Origin: an uncultured Hyphomicrobiales bacterium
GTDB taxonomy: Bacteria > Pseudomonadota > Alphaproteobacteria > Rhizobiales > Ancalomicrobiaceae
DNA length: 64,000 nucleotides
Assembly (NCBI GenBank): GCA_903930435.1
Contig: CAIYYN010000037.1
Coordinates: 85,040-149,039, forward strand
Direction: 5' to 3'
Part shown: one piece after another, positions 7,525 to 17,353 of the stretch
How the letters are laid out: every line of letters starts with the position of its first letter
Position numbering within the stretch: the first letter of the stretch is position 1
Notes under the pieces: generated by a model
The model's input: the letters and a program-made list of their open reading frames with translations, nothing else
What the model was told of the DNA's origin: nothing
Database searches by the model: none
Position numbers and translations under genes: made by a program

Positions 7525-10448
7525 GTTCGTTTCGCCTCGAGCCGAGTACCACTGGAGCAGAGATATCCTTTACCTTCGACGGCAAGCGACTGAAGGGGCG
7601 CGCTGGGGATACATTGGCGGCTGCATTGCTGGCAAATGGTCGTCAGCTTGTCGGGCGCTCGTTCAAGTACCATCGTCCGCGTGGCGTGTTGACGGCGGGT
7701 CCGGCTGAACCAAACGCGCTCGTGACGATCGGAAGTGGTGCGTTCGCAGAGCCAAATACGCGCGCCACGATGGTCGAACTCTATGATGGACTGGAAGCCC
7801 GCAGCCAGAACTGTTGGCCGTCTGTCGATTTTGATATCGGGTCCATCAATGGATTATTGGCGCCTTTTCTGGGTGCGGGGTTCTATTACAAGACATTCAT
7901 GTGGCCAAAGGCCTTCTGGGAGCGGGTCTACGAGCCACTCATCCGTCGCGCAGCTGGGCTAGGCCGGGCAAATCATCTCCCTGATCCAAGACGCTATGAG
8001 AAGACATGGGCGCATTGTGATCTTCTGATTGTCGGTGCCGGTCCAGCCGGACTCGCTGCCGCACTGACCGCCGGACGTGCCGGGTTGAAGGTCATCCTTG
8101 CTGACGAGCGGTTTGAACGCGGCGGAACCATGCTGAATGAGCGCGAAGAGCCGGAGGACTTCGATCTTGGTGAGGTTGCGGCCGAATTGCTGAGCCTCTC
8201 CAATGTCCGCATCATGATGCGAACGACCGTGGTCGCGCACTATGACGATGGCGTGTTCGGGGCAGTCGAGCGGGTCCAGAAACACCTCGCCCAGCCCGAT
8301 CCCAACCGTCCGCTCGAGCGACTGTGGCGCATCGTGACGCGTCACACGATCCTTGCGACCGGTGCAGAAGAACGACCGATCGTCTTTGCTGGCAATGACC
8401 TGCCCGGGGTCATGATGGCTGGTGCTGCCCGCTATTACCTGAACCGCAGATCGATTGCTCCGGGAAAGCAGACCCTGATTTTTACGAATGGATCATCCGG
8501 CTATGCGCTGGCAGCAGATATGGAGGCGCGCGGGTTGACGGTCGCTGCGATCGTCGATCCATCTCCATCCACTCCGTGGGCCGGAAAGGCGCATGTCATT
8601 GATGGTGTTGTAGCAAGCGTCAGCGGCGGACGTCGACCAACCTCGGCCTCGGTCCGCCAGACCGGTTCCTCAGAGACGACAGATACATTTGCCGTGGATT
8701 CCGTCGCAATGTCAGGCGGCTGGAGCCCGATCATTCATCTGGCCTGCCAGCACGGTCTGAAACCTGTCTGGTCAGACGAATTCGCCGCGTTCATGGCACC
8801 TGAACAAGGAGGATTGACTGTCGCGGGGTCTGCCGCAGGTCTGTCGTCCACGTCGGCCTGCATGATTGACGGCGCCCAAAAGTCTGCGCGCATTTGTGCA
8901 GATCTCGGTCGCGCGATCAGCCCGGCATTTTCCGGTGACACCGAAACGTCGAAAGCTCCGCGGCCGCTCTGGCATGTGGCAAACCCGACCGGCAAGGCGT
9001 TTGTCGATTTCCAGAATGATGTCACCGCCCAGGACTTATTGCTCGCCGAACAGGAGGGCTATGGCCACATCGAGCTTGCCAAGCGCTATACGACCAACGG
9101 CATGGCCACCGATCAGGGCAAACTCTCCAATGTGAACGCCATCGGTATTTTGGCCGAGGCCCGTGGCCTGTCGCCAGATACTATCGGCACAACGACTTAC
9201 CGTCCGTTTTATACACCGCTTTCGTTCGGTGCCCTGTCAGGCACACATGTGGGGCCTCATTTTGCAGCCGTCCGACGATCCCCCCTGCATGAATGGGCCC
9301 GGAAGAACGGTGCCGAGTTTGTCGAATCCGGCCTTTGGTATCGTTCGTCCTGGTTCCCGCGAAAGGGCGAAACAACCTGGCGACAGAGCGTGGATCGCGA
9401 AGTCGCAACGGTCCGGGCATCCGCAGGCATATGCGATGTCTCGACGCTCGGAAAAATCGAGGTCAGCGGAAGAGATGCCGCTGAGTTTCTCAACCGGGTC
9501 TATTGCAATCCGTTTGCAAAATTACCCGTGGGCAAGGCCCGCTACGGATTGATGCTGCGCGAAGACGGCATGATCCTCGACGACGGCACGACGTCACGCC
9601 TGACCGACGATACCTACGTCATGACAACGACCACCGCGCTTGCCGGTCCGGTGATGACCCATCTCGAATTCTGTGCGCAGGTCCATTGGCCAGACCTGGA
9701 TGTTCGCCTTGCATCAGTCTCCGACCAATGGGCTCAAATGGCGATTGCGGGTCCGCGTTCGCGGGATATTCTCAGCGAAATCGTTGACGCGGATATCTCC
9801 AACGAGGCTTTCCCTTATCTCAGCGCGCGCGACGTTTCCCTGTTTCAGGGCGCACTGAAGGGACGTCTGTTTCGCATCTCGTTTTCCGGTGAGCTCGCCT
9901 TCGAACTGGCCGTTCCTGCGGGGTTCGCGGAGTCGGTCGCCGACGCGATCATGCAGATTGGCGCGCGTTACGACATTTGCGCCTATGGCGTCGAGGCCTT
10001 GAACGTTCTGCGGATCGAAGCCGGGCACGTCACACATGCCGAGATCAACGGCACTGTGACGCCAGCCGATCTCGGATTTGCGAAAATGGTGAGCGCCGTC
10101 AAACCGGACTTCATCGGCAAAGCCATGCTCAGGCGTGAGGGTCTGGTTTCGCAAAATCGCCCACAACTCGTCGGGATAAAGCCGGTTGATCCAAGTCATG
10201 TATTCAGAAGTGGCGCCCATATCCTGAACAAGGGTGCAGCCGCAACTCTGGAGAACGATCAGGGGTATGTCACCTCCTCCTGTTATTCCCCGCACCTAAA
10301 AACGACGATCGGACTCGCACTCGTCGCAGATGGGCCGAATAGACACGGTGAAGAAGTGCAAATCTGGAACGCATTGAAGGACGAATATTGTGTTGGCGTC
10401 CTGTGTTCCCCCGCATTCCTCACACCGGACGGGAGGCTCAATGCCTGA
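7521..10448 (+). CDS. soxA: sarcosine oxidase alpha subunit
   Basis: A 975-residue subunit with three regions: an N-terminal 2Fe-2S-like fold without cluster ligands (about 10-100, 'RSFKYHRPRGVLTAGPAEPNA'-type), an NAD(P)+-binding disulfide-reductase-like domain starting at 'HCDLLIVGAGPAGLAAA' (about 168) with a second motif 'ILATGAEERPI', and a C-terminal GcvT-like tetrahydrofolate-binding domain (about 600-975). The folate domain captures the methyl carbon as 5,10-methylene-tetrahydrofolate; without folate, formaldehyde is released. It overlaps soxD by 4 bases and soxG by 8 bases. Length is typical and no key motif appears damaged. Confidence 0.97.
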   Translation: MSSFRLEPSTTGAEISFTFDGKRLKGRAGDTLAAALLANGRQLVGRSFKYHRPRGVLTAGPAEPNALVTIGSGAFAEPNTRATMVELYDGLEARSQNCWPSVDFDIGSINGLLAPFLGAGFYYKTFMWPKAFWERVYEPLIRRAAGLGRANHLPDPRRYEKTWAHCDLLIVGAGPAGLAAALTAGRAGLKVILADERFERGGTMLNEREEPEDFDLGEVAAELLSLSNVRIMMRTTVVAHYDDGVFGAVERVQKHLAQPDPNRPLERLWRIVTRHTILATGAEERPIVFAGNDLPGVMMAGAARYYLNRRSIAPGKQTLIFTNGSSGYALAADMEARGLTVAAIVDPSPSTPWAGKAHVIDGVVASVSGGRRPTSASVRQTGSSETTDTFAVDSVAMSGGWSPIIHLACQHGLKPVWSDEFAAFMAPEQGGLTVAGSAAGLSSTSACMIDGAQKSARICADLGRAISPAFSGDTETSKAPRPLWHVANPTGKAFVDFQNDVTAQDLLLAEQEGYGHIELAKRYTTNGMATDQGKLSNVNAIGILAEARGLSPDTIGTTTYRPFYTPLSFGALSGTHVGPHFAAVRRSPLHEWARKNGAEFVESGLWYRSSWFPRKGETTWRQSVDREVATVRASAGICDVSTLGKIEVSGRDAAEFLNRVYCNPFAKLPVGKARYGLMLREDGMILDDGTTSRLTDDTYVMTTTTALAGPVMTHLEFCAQVHWPDLDVRLASVSDQWAQMAIAGPRSRDILSEIVDADISNEAFPYLSARDVSLFQGALKGRLFRISFSGELAFELAVPAGFAESVADAIMQIGARYDICAYGVEALNVLRIEAGHVTHAEINGTVTPADLGFAKMVSAVKPDFIGKAMLRREGLVSQNRPQLVGIKPVDPSHVFRSGAHILNKGAAATLENDQGYVTSSCYSPHLKTTIGLALVADGPNRHGEEVQIWNALKDEYCVGVLCSPAFLTPDGRLNA

Positions 10449-11001
10449 GTTCGCCCTCATTCATCGCAAAGCGCTTGCAACGGCCCGAACCGGTCAATTC
10501 GGCGCAACGCCGGCGGCGGTCGAACTGATAGCCCTGCCAGAATGCGGCGTCTTGCAAGCCATGGCAGCCCATTTCGCAGCCGATTCTGAAGCAACGCTTC
10601 ACGCGGCATTCAAGGACACGCCTGTATCGATCCGGCGCGTCAGCCCATACCAATGGCTTGTGATCTCGGAGCCCAACGTTCAAGTGGATCTGGACAGTAT
10701 CAGGAACGTGTCGGGAACCCGAATAACGCTCCTCGACCAGAGCCACGGTTATGCGCCGATGCAGATATCCGGACCGAAAGTGGAGAACATGCTGGCGAAA
10801 GGAACCGGAGTCGATCTATCTATCAACCAATGGCCCGTGGGACAGTCGCACCAGACATTGGTCGGGCATACCAGCGCGCTTGTCACGCGGACTGAACCGA
10901 CGAAATTTGAGCTGATCGTCATGCGCAGTTTTGCCGGGAGCCTATGGGATGAACTCATCACGATGGGCCTTGAATTCGGCGTCAACGCCAGAAATGGCTG
11001 A
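10441..11001 (+). CDS. soxG: sarcosine oxidase gamma subunit
   Basis: The last gene of the sox set, 186 residues. It resembles half of a GcvT folate-binding domain ('LLDQSHGYAPMQISGPKVENMLAKG', 'VTRTEPTKFELIVMRSFAGSLWD'). ATG 10441 lies inside the end of soxA and is preceded by 'gggaggctca', so reading is coupled. The gamma subunit contacts alpha and is needed for assembly of the heterotetramer. After its stop only 103 bases separate it from the end of a convergent chemoreceptor gene, with no strong terminator. Confidence 0.94.
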   Translation: MPEFALIHRKALATARTGQFGATPAAVELIALPECGVLQAMAAHFAADSEATLHAAFKDTPVSIRRVSPYQWLVISEPNVQVDLDSIRNVSGTRITLLDQSHGYAPMQISGPKVENMLAKGTGVDLSINQWPVGQSHQTLVGHTSALVTRTEPTKFELIVMRSFAGSLWDELITMGLEFGVNARNG

Positions 11002-11104
11002 AAGGCGAAATAGCCTGTCAGCCTCAATCTGATGCCGAGCTTGAAGAGGTACCCCTCGCTCAGGCAAAGACCTGTTTCATGCGTTTCAAAAGGACCAGAC
11101 TGAA

Positions 11105-12802
11105 TTAGCCTGCACGCAGTTGATTCACGAAATTAGATACCTCAACCTGAAGATCCGATGCTTGTTTATTGAGATTGCTGGACAAATCCAGCAAATGAGC
11201 AGACGCTTCCCCTGTCGTTTCCGCCGCAATGCTGACACCGTTGATGTTCGCGGTGACAGCCTCGGTGCCCTGTGCTGCGAGATGGGTATTCGCGGAGATT
11301 TCCTGTGTAGCGGCACCTTGCTGATCGACGGAGGAAGCAACCATCGATGATAGCTCCCTGATCTGACCGATCGTCTTGACGATCCGTTCGATTGAGCCAA
11401 CCGTCTGGTAGGTCGCTGTCTGGATCTCGGCAATCTTTGCACCAATTTCTTCAGTCGCGCGCGAGGTTTGCGACGCCAACTGTTTCACTTCCTGGGCAAC
11501 CACGGCAAATCCACGCCCCATATCTCCCGCGCGGGCGGCCTCGATTGTTGCATTCAGCGCCAGCAAATTCGTCTGAGAAGCGATCGAGTTGATGAGTTCG
11601 ACGACCTCGCCGATTTTAGTCGCGGCTTCCGCCAACGCTCGTACCTCTGTCTCCGTCTTGCTCGCCTCATCATTTGCGTGTTGGGAGACTTCCGAAGCCT
11701 GCTGAACAAATGCACCGATCTGCCGAATCGACGCACTCATTTCTTCTGTTGATGCGGCAACAGTTTGCACATTGGCCGATGCTTCTTCAGCCGCACTCGA
11801 GACAGTCTGCGCTTGATTTGAGGTTTGAACGGCAGACGCAGATAAAGCGCTCGCCGAATTTGCGACAGTCGTGGCGGCGGTTACAAACCCCTCCGCCAGC
11901 TCGCGCATTCGAAGAACAAAGTTTTCCGCGTCGGCATTGCGCCGACGTATCCGCTCGGCTTCGCGTTCGTTGGCTTGATCTTGTTCAAAGCGCAATCGAG
12001 CGGTTTCTGCAAGTTGATCCCGGAACCTGAGAGCCGCCTTCGAAATGTCACCAACTTCGTCATTTCTGTTGGCGCTTGGAATATCAATATCAAGCACTCC
12101 GTGCGACAGTTTTTCCAGCCTGTCCGCAATAGTGGTGATCGGGGATGCGATACTCCTTCGGGTCATATAAGCTGACGCACCCAGAACAATAAACAGTCCA
12201 CTTAAGACAAATATATATGTCTCGCGGATTGTCGAATTTGTTACTTCGAGGGTTTGGTCGCTTGCAGCGTCGGTCAACTTCAATATCTGATTTGTCAATC
12301 CGCTGATATTGGTCATTTCTTGATTCAGCGCCGGATCGCAGGTCAACTGCATCTTGTTGACCGCCAACTTGCTGTCATCGGAGGAGATTGACGTTCCAAG
12401 TTTCAGAACCTCTGCGCATTCGCCGGATATGACGCCCGCCAACCGGGCACCCAAGGCTGCAATTTCCGCTTCCTTTGCCGGAAGCGCCTTTTGAGCAACT
12501 TTGATTTGCTTCTGATAATACCCGATCGTGTCGGTAACCTCGGCAAGAGCCTGCTTCTTGCCGGATTCCGTCGTCTCGCTTAGCAAACGATAGATGGATC
12601 GGTTGATATAGACCAGATTTCGATTTGCCCGCGCCATGGCGAGATTTGCTTTTTCATATCCATCGATCAAGTCGCCATATGCGCTGTCGATAAAACGCAT
12701 CCTCGATGTCGAATAGATCGTCCCGGCCAGTGTAACTAATGACAAGAGACACATCAGACAAAGAACTTTCCAGAGAATCCGAATATCGGAAAACCTAAGC
12801 AT
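11105..12802 (-). CDS. methyl-accepting chemotaxis protein
   Basis: A 565-residue transmembrane chemoreceptor. Order: TM1 (about 11-31), periplasmic four-helix-bundle-like sensor (32-195), TM2 (196-213), HAMP (about 214-270), cytoplasmic coiled-coil signalling domain (about 300-565). The hairpin tip reads '[19 protein letters not shown]', with Asp where most receptors have Glu. The periplasmic part has two Cys (about 129 and 155). It ends in 'FVNQLRAG', without a CheR-tethering pentapeptide. ATG 12802 follows 'gaagagga'. No other che gene is in the window. The ligand is unknown; the adjacent transporter genes may share it. Confidence 0.93.
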   Translation of the reverse strand: MLRFSDIRILWKVLCLMCLLSLVTLAGTIYSTSRMRFIDSAYGDLIDGYEKANLAMARANRNLVYINRSIYRLLSETTESGKKQALAEVTDTIGYYQKQIKVAQKALPAKEAEIAALGARLAGVISGECAEVLKLGTSISSDDSKLAVNKMQLTCDPALNQEMTNISGLTNQILKLTDAASDQTLEVTNSTIRETYIFVLSGLFIVLGASAYMTRRSIASPITTIADRLEKLSHGVLDIDIPSANRNDEVGDISKAALRFRDQLAETARLRFEQDQANEREAERIRRRNADAENFVLRMRELAEGFVTAATTVANSASALSASAVQTSNQAQTVSSAAEEASANVQTVAASTEEMSASIRQIGAFVQQASEVSQHANDEASKTETEVRALAEAATKIGEVVELINSIASQTNLLALNATIEAARAGDMGRGFAVVAQEVKQLASQTSRATEEIGAKIAEIQTATYQTVGSIERIVKTIGQIRELSSMVASSVDQQGAATQEISANTHLAAQGTEAVTANINGVSIAAETTGEASAHLLDLSSNLNKQASDLQVEVSNFVNQLRAG

Positions 12803-13469
12803 CACCAACCATCCTCTTCACCACCAGACATCATATCGAACCGGAATTCCTAAAAACGACAAAATTCAAATAAATATAGATCATTTTCTATAATTATCAG
12901 ATTTATATTTATAATATTATTGAGAATTATTTACAAAATACTTCCCCTTTAAGAACTTGATCGAACACCTCTCCAGCGCATATTTTGACTATGCGCAGTA
13001 CGTTTGGTTTTCCGTGCAAACCCGAAAATCGAGCGTTACACGAATAAACAATTGTAAAAATCGAACAACAAAAGACAGAGCAGAGATGTTCTTCGATTCC
13101 ATTAGCCTCAGAAGCTAACCTTTGAGAGTTAAAAAACAATTGAATTTATCTATACAATCAATTTTATAAATAAAATATTTAATAACTTCATGATTTCTGA
13201 GAATTACGATGATTAGTATTATAGAGATTGATAAATTTATATTATAATACAAATTATACATATGAAATGACAATTAATCAAAAAGGACAAGCACGAATAT
13301 TTCTGCTTTTTTTGTGCTTAATTCTTAAGCAATAATCACAAATAGTTCATTTGAGAGTTTTCGCCTGTGTTTCGATGACATACTGTTACTTTCAGTGATT
13401 ATATTGAGCTTTGACTGTCTTAAGCCGATGTGATTTGGACATGCGAACTTATTCCGTGGGAAGGTCGAA
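12803..13469. other. AT-rich intergenic island, 667 bases
   Basis: Divergent spacer between the chemoreceptor and the transporter binding protein. By hand count 12841-13440 has 177 G+C of 600 (about 30%), and 13141-13260 only about 16%, against a clearly GC-rich surrounding sequence. No reading frame has a convincing start or known features; the longest (minus strand, about 12927-13139) is Cys- and Phe-rich and looks accidental. Small inverted repeats are present (GCTTAA-TTC-TTAAGC at 13316-13330; AAGCAC..GTGCTT around 13289-13319). Possible sense: promoter region bound by a nucleoid silencer, or remnant of transferred DNA. Confidence 0.6.
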
Positions 13470-14444
13470 ATGCGTCGAACAGTGCTTGCGTGTTTTTTGG
13501 TTATCATCGGCGTCATGCATGCGGCTGCCGCAAATCAACGTCTCGTGCTTTACACAAGCCAGCCCAATACGGATGCACAACAGACCGTTGACGCCTTTAC
13601 AGCGCTACACCCCGACATTCATGTGGATTGGGTGCGTGATGGCACGCCACGCATCATCGCCAAGCTGAGAGCGGAGATTGAAGCCGGGCAACCGCAACCG
13701 GATGTTCTGCTCATCGCCGATATCGTCACAATGGAAGGTCTAAAATCAGAAGGCAAATTGCAGCCCTATCCTGAGGCGGATATCAGCGCCTTTGATACGA
13801 CAGTCATGGACCCGGACCACTCCTATTTCTCGACAAAGCTCATCACAACGGGACTTGTCTACAATACAAAGGCACCGCTCAAGCCTCGCACTTGGCAAAG
13901 CCTGCTCGACCCTGCCATGCAAGGCCAGATTATCATGCCCAGCCCGCTCGGATCAGGCGCAGCGATGATCCATGTCTTGTCGCTCGTCGCCAACTTGCCT
14001 GGCGGATGGGATTATATCGGCAAGCTTTCCTCGAACGGCTTGCTTGCCAATGGTGGCAATGGCGATGTCCTGAAAGCGGTCGCCGGTGGCGATAAGTTGT
14101 ATGGGATGATCGTCGATTATATGGCTATCCGCGAAAAGCAGAAGGGCGCGCCCATCGAGTTTGTTTTCCCGGAAGAAGGCACGTCGGCGGTGACAGAGCC
14201 CGTCGCAATTCTCAAGTCGGCCAAAAACGCGGAAGCCGCCCGATTATTTGTCGATTTCCTGTTATCGCGAGAAGGCCAGCAGCTTGAAGTTCGTCAAGGT
14301 TATATTCCGGCCCGAAATGATGTGGCCTTGCCACCTGGCTACCCCGCTCGCAGTTCAATAAAGATACTCGGATTTGACACCAAGAAGGCACTTACAGAAG
14401 AAGCGTCGAACCGAGCCCGGTTCTCGGACTTGATGGACCGGTGA
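13470..14444 (+). CDS. ABC transporter periplasmic binding protein (AfuA/PotD-like)
   Basis: A 324-residue extracellular solute-binding protein with a signal peptide (residues 1-21, 'MHAAAA' cleavage region). The mature start 'NQRLVLYTSQPNTDAQQTVDAF' and the later 'GLVYNTKAPLKPRTW', 'GGNGDVLKAVAGGDKLYG' follow the Fe(III)/polyamine/phosphonate binding-protein cluster. The adjacent Tyr-Tyr iron-binding pair of FbpA is not seen; only 'VDYMA' is present at that place, so iron is not assured and an organic anion such as a phosphonate is equally possible. ATG 13470 has 'gggaagg' upstream. The stop overlaps the permease start (GTGA). Confidence 0.85.
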   Translation: MRRTVLACFLVIIGVMHAAAANQRLVLYTSQPNTDAQQTVDAFTALHPDIHVDWVRDGTPRIIAKLRAEIEAGQPQPDVLLIADIVTMEGLKSEGKLQPYPEADISAFDTTVMDPDHSYFSTKLITTGLVYNTKAPLKPRTWQSLLDPAMQGQIIMPSPLGSGAAMIHVLSLVANLPGGWDYIGKLSSNGLLANGGNGDVLKAVAGGDKLYGMIVDYMAIREKQKGAPIEFVFPEEGTSAVTEPVAILKSAKNAEAARLFVDFLLSREGQQLEVRQGYIPARNDVALPPGYPARSSIKILGFDTKKALTEEASNRARFSDLMDR

Positions 14445-16144
14445 CGTCGACAATGCTGACTAGACATTGGAAGCTCGACGCAATCGGTCTTCTGACGGTC
14501 ATGGTCTTCGCGCTCATTTTTTGTTTATCGGCCCTGCCGATGCTTCGACTGGCCTATACGGCGTTTTGGCCACATGGTGCATGGGACGGAGCCGGTTTTG
14601 CGGCCAGGTTCCTCAAACCACAAGTCTTGCGCGCTGCGACCCACACACTCGAAACATCGATTTGGGGAGCCGTCGTCGCGTCACTGATTGGTCTCCCCTT
14701 CGCGTTCGTTGTCGGCCTGACAGATCTGCCGGCGCGCCGCATCTTGAGTTTCTGCCTGATCTTGCCGCTGATGATCGCCCCGCAGGTCACGGCAATCGCC
14801 TGGCTGCATCTGTTCGGCCCATCAAGCACGCTGATGGAACTTTTAGGCTTCCCACCAAAGATCGGTTCCGGCAATCCCATGCTAGGCCGCGACGGAATCA
14901 TCCTGCTTTTAGGGGTTCAACAGGCACCGATTGTCTTTATCACCGTCCGGGCAGGACTATCTCGACTGCCCGGTGACCTGATTGAGGCCGCGCGCGCCGC
15001 TGGTGCCAGCCAAAAGCGCGTCATCGTGTCAATCGTGTTGCCTTTGCTCAGGCCGCATCTCCTGGCCGCGGTCTTGCTGTCCTTCATGTCGGGCATTGGC
15101 AATTTCGGCATTCCCGCCCTTCTGGGATTGCCTGTCAACTATCTTACCTTGACAACCCTCATTTACCAAAGGCTCACGTCCACCGGACCAGACGTTCTGC
15201 CGGAATTGGCTGCGCTCTCGATCGCCATCGGCCTTGCTGCGCTTTGCGGAATTGTGATCCAGTCGCTCGCGATGTCCTCACGCCAGACCTATCAGCTGAC
15301 TTCATCAAAGAGCACCCGATTAGAGCTGGGATCAATGCGTATTCCGCTTGCAGTTATCGCCTGGACTATTGTTGTCGGGATGCTGATTTTGCCAACGGCA
15401 GCGCTGGTTGCAACATCGCTTATCCCCGCGTTCGGTGTGCCGCTTTCTATCCGGACGATCACCCTGGACAATTATATCGAAGTGCTTTTCCGGCAGGCTT
15501 CGACCGAACGCGCCTTTTTCAATTCTGGTCTTTTATCAGCAGCAGCAGCGATTCTTTTGGCTGGTTTTGCCATTCCGGTCGGCTGGATCCTCTCGCGCTG
15601 CCGGTCGCAAATCCGGACAGTTCTTCAGACGATGATTGTTCTGCCTTATGCCATGCCCGGCATCGTTCTCTCTATCGCCTGTATTCTTCTGTTCCTGCGT
15701 CCCCTACCCTTTGCTGGCAGTCTCTATGGAACGCCCTGGATTATCCTCATTGCCTATCTCATGCGCTTTCTGACGCTCGCGACGAACCCCGTCACTACCC
15801 AGATCGCGCAGATACCAAGCGCACTCTCCGAAGCTGCTGCCGCTGCGGGAGCAGGTCCATTGTGGCGCTTGATGACGATTATTGCACCGATCGTTGCACC
15901 GGCGGCACTTGCGGGTTGCCTGCTCGTGTTCATGATGGCGCTGAATGAATTGACAGTTTCAGCCCTGCTCTGGTCACACGGCACGGAGACGCTCGGGGTC
16001 ATCCTGTTCAGTCTTGAAGAAGCAGGGCTAGGCACCCAGGCAGCAGCAATTGCCATTGTGTCACAAATGCTTGTGATCGGCATCTTGCTCTTGCTGGATC
16101 GAATTGGCCGATCCCTGCCAGCTGGCATTTTACCCTGGCGCTGA
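14441..16144 (+). CDS. ABC transporter permease, two fused half-permeases (FbpB-like)
   Basis: A 567-residue inner-membrane protein with about 12 hydrophobic segments, built from two homologous halves in one chain. Each half has an EAA loop that contacts the ATPase: 'IEAARAAGASQKRVIVSIVLP' split by G-x-P about residue 180, and 'LSEAAAAAGAGPLWRLMTIIAP' near 465. This fused form is typical of FbpB/AfuB iron-type and some phosphonate importers. The start is GTG 14441, overlapping the binding-protein stop by 4 bases; ATG 14453 is an alternative. Only 4 bases separate its stop from the stop of the convergent ATPase gene. Confidence 0.93.
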   Translation: MTSTMLTRHWKLDAIGLLTVMVFALIFCLSALPMLRLAYTAFWPHGAWDGAGFAARFLKPQVLRAATHTLETSIWGAVVASLIGLPFAFVVGLTDLPARRILSFCLILPLMIAPQVTAIAWLHLFGPSSTLMELLGFPPKIGSGNPMLGRDGIILLLGVQQAPIVFITVRAGLSRLPGDLIEAARAAGASQKRVIVSIVLPLLRPHLLAAVLLSFMSGIGNFGIPALLGLPVNYLTLTTLIYQRLTSTGPDVLPELAALSIAIGLAALCGIVIQSLAMSSRQTYQLTSSKSTRLELGSMRIPLAVIAWTIVVGMLILPTAALVATSLIPAFGVPLSIRTITLDNYIEVLFRQASTERAFFNSGLLSAAAAILLAGFAIPVGWILSRCRSQIRTVLQTMIVLPYAMPGIVLSIACILLFLRPLPFAGSLYGTPWIILIAYLMRFLTLATNPVTTQIAQIPSALSEAAAAAGAGPLWRLMTIIAPIVAPAALAGCLLVFMMALNELTVSALLWSHGTETLGVILFSLEEAGLGTQAAAIAIVSQMLVIGILLLLDRIGRSLPAGILPWR

Positions 16145-16148
16145 CACG

Positions 16149-17207
16149 TCAGACCTTGTCGGGAACGACCCAGGCATCAGCAACTGCGACGAAAACTGCA
16201 GCCCCAATCTCCGGTGGTTTGATGCAGTCCAGCGTCAAGATCCCCGCATTGTTGGCTGTTTCCACATCCACCTCATAGGTCGCACCACGATAAGTGACCC
16301 GGCGAACAGTGGCAGCGATGCCGGAACCCGAAAGCGAAAGCGCTTCCGGACGCAGGAGAACCGTCACTGCGCCGTCCATCACTTCAGGCTTTGATGTTGA
16401 CACCCGGGCTTGGAACCAGTGGCCCGCACAGGTGATTTCGGCGATGTCACCCGCCAAGAGCTGTGCGACTCCCTGTATCAATTTGCCGCGCCCGACAAAG
16501 GTGGCGACCTCGGGGGTCGCTGGCCGCACGTAGATTTCCTCAGGTTCCGCAAATTGCAAGACTTGCCCGGATTTCATGACAGCGACCCGATCCGCCAGAG
16601 CGAGCGCTTCGGCTTGATCATGAGTCACATAAACGATGGTCGCCCGGGTGCGACGATGCAGATCCGCAATGTTTTCGATCATTGACGCCCTCAGGTGAAC
16701 ATCAAGGTTCGCCAATGGTTCGTCAAACACGATCACGCCAGCATTGGCGACGATACACCGCGCCAAGGCGACCCGCTGGCGTTGCCCGCCGGACAGCGCC
16801 TCAGGAGAGCGACTGCCGTAACTGCTCAGATCGACGGTCGCCAGGGCCTCCTCCACGCGCCCAGCAATCTCATGCCGGGGCACGCCCCTCGCCCGCAAGG
16901 GATAGGCGACATTCTCGAAGACGCTCAGATGCGGCCACAGTGCATAGGATTGGAAAACAACCCCCACATTGCGCCTTTCGGGCGGCACCGCACCACTGGC
17001 GTCGCAGATTACCGCATCGTCAAACAGGATCTGCCCCGTCGTCGGTCGCTCAAATCCGGCGATAAGGCGTAACAGGGTCGTCTTTCCGCATCCCGAAGGG
17101 CCAAGCAAGGCGGTAAAAGACCCTTTGGCCAAATCGAGCGTGACATCTCGGAGCGCAACAGTCTCCCCGTAAAGCTTCGATACCCCTTCGATGCGGATGT
17201 GTGTCAT
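16149..17207 (-). CDS. ABC transporter ATP-binding protein with TOBE domain
   Basis: A 352-residue ATPase of the CUT1/FbpC-PotA type. Walker A 'GPSGCGKTT' (36-44), Q-loop 'VVFQSYALWPH', signature 'LSGGQRQR', Walker B 'VIVFDEPLANLD', switch 'VTHDQ', and a C-terminal TOBE regulatory region (about 245-352). I chose ATG 17207 ('MTHIRIEGVSKLYG') since 'ggaagaacaggt' precedes it and longer starts add unrelated sequence. It faces the permease gene tail to tail, unusual for importer sets, which are normally co-transcribed. It is almost certainly the energy subunit for this importer because no other ATPase gene is nearby. Confidence 0.95.
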   Translation of the reverse strand: MTHIRIEGVSKLYGETVALRDVTLDLAKGSFTALLGPSGCGKTTLLRLIAGFERPTTGQILFDDAVICDASGAVPPERRNVGVVFQSYALWPHLSVFENVAYPLRARGVPRHEIAGRVEEALATVDLSSYGSRSPEALSGGQRQRVALARCIVANAGVIVFDEPLANLDVHLRASMIENIADLHRRTRATIVYVTHDQAEALALADRVAVMKSGQVLQFAEPEEIYVRPATPEVATFVGRGKLIQGVAQLLAGDIAEITCAGHWFQARVSTSKPEVMDGAVTVLLRPEALSLSGSGIAATVRRVTYRGATYEVDVETANNAGILTLDCIKPPEIGAAVFVAVADAWVVPDKV

Positions 17208-17353
17208 GACCTGTTCTTCCGGGCATGGGCGGCGGCGCTGCCATGAGAGTGCAGTATTCAAGCTATCGACCGTGATCAAGGTTGAAACGCCGCGATGATT
17301 GTGATTTGAGCCTCGTCCGGTGCGTAGGCCATTGCGATGAAGAGGAAAGATCG

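Noticed and set aside
12927..13139. 70-codon frame in the AT-rich island
   Set aside because: Cys/Phe-rich composition with no ribosome site and no family signature.
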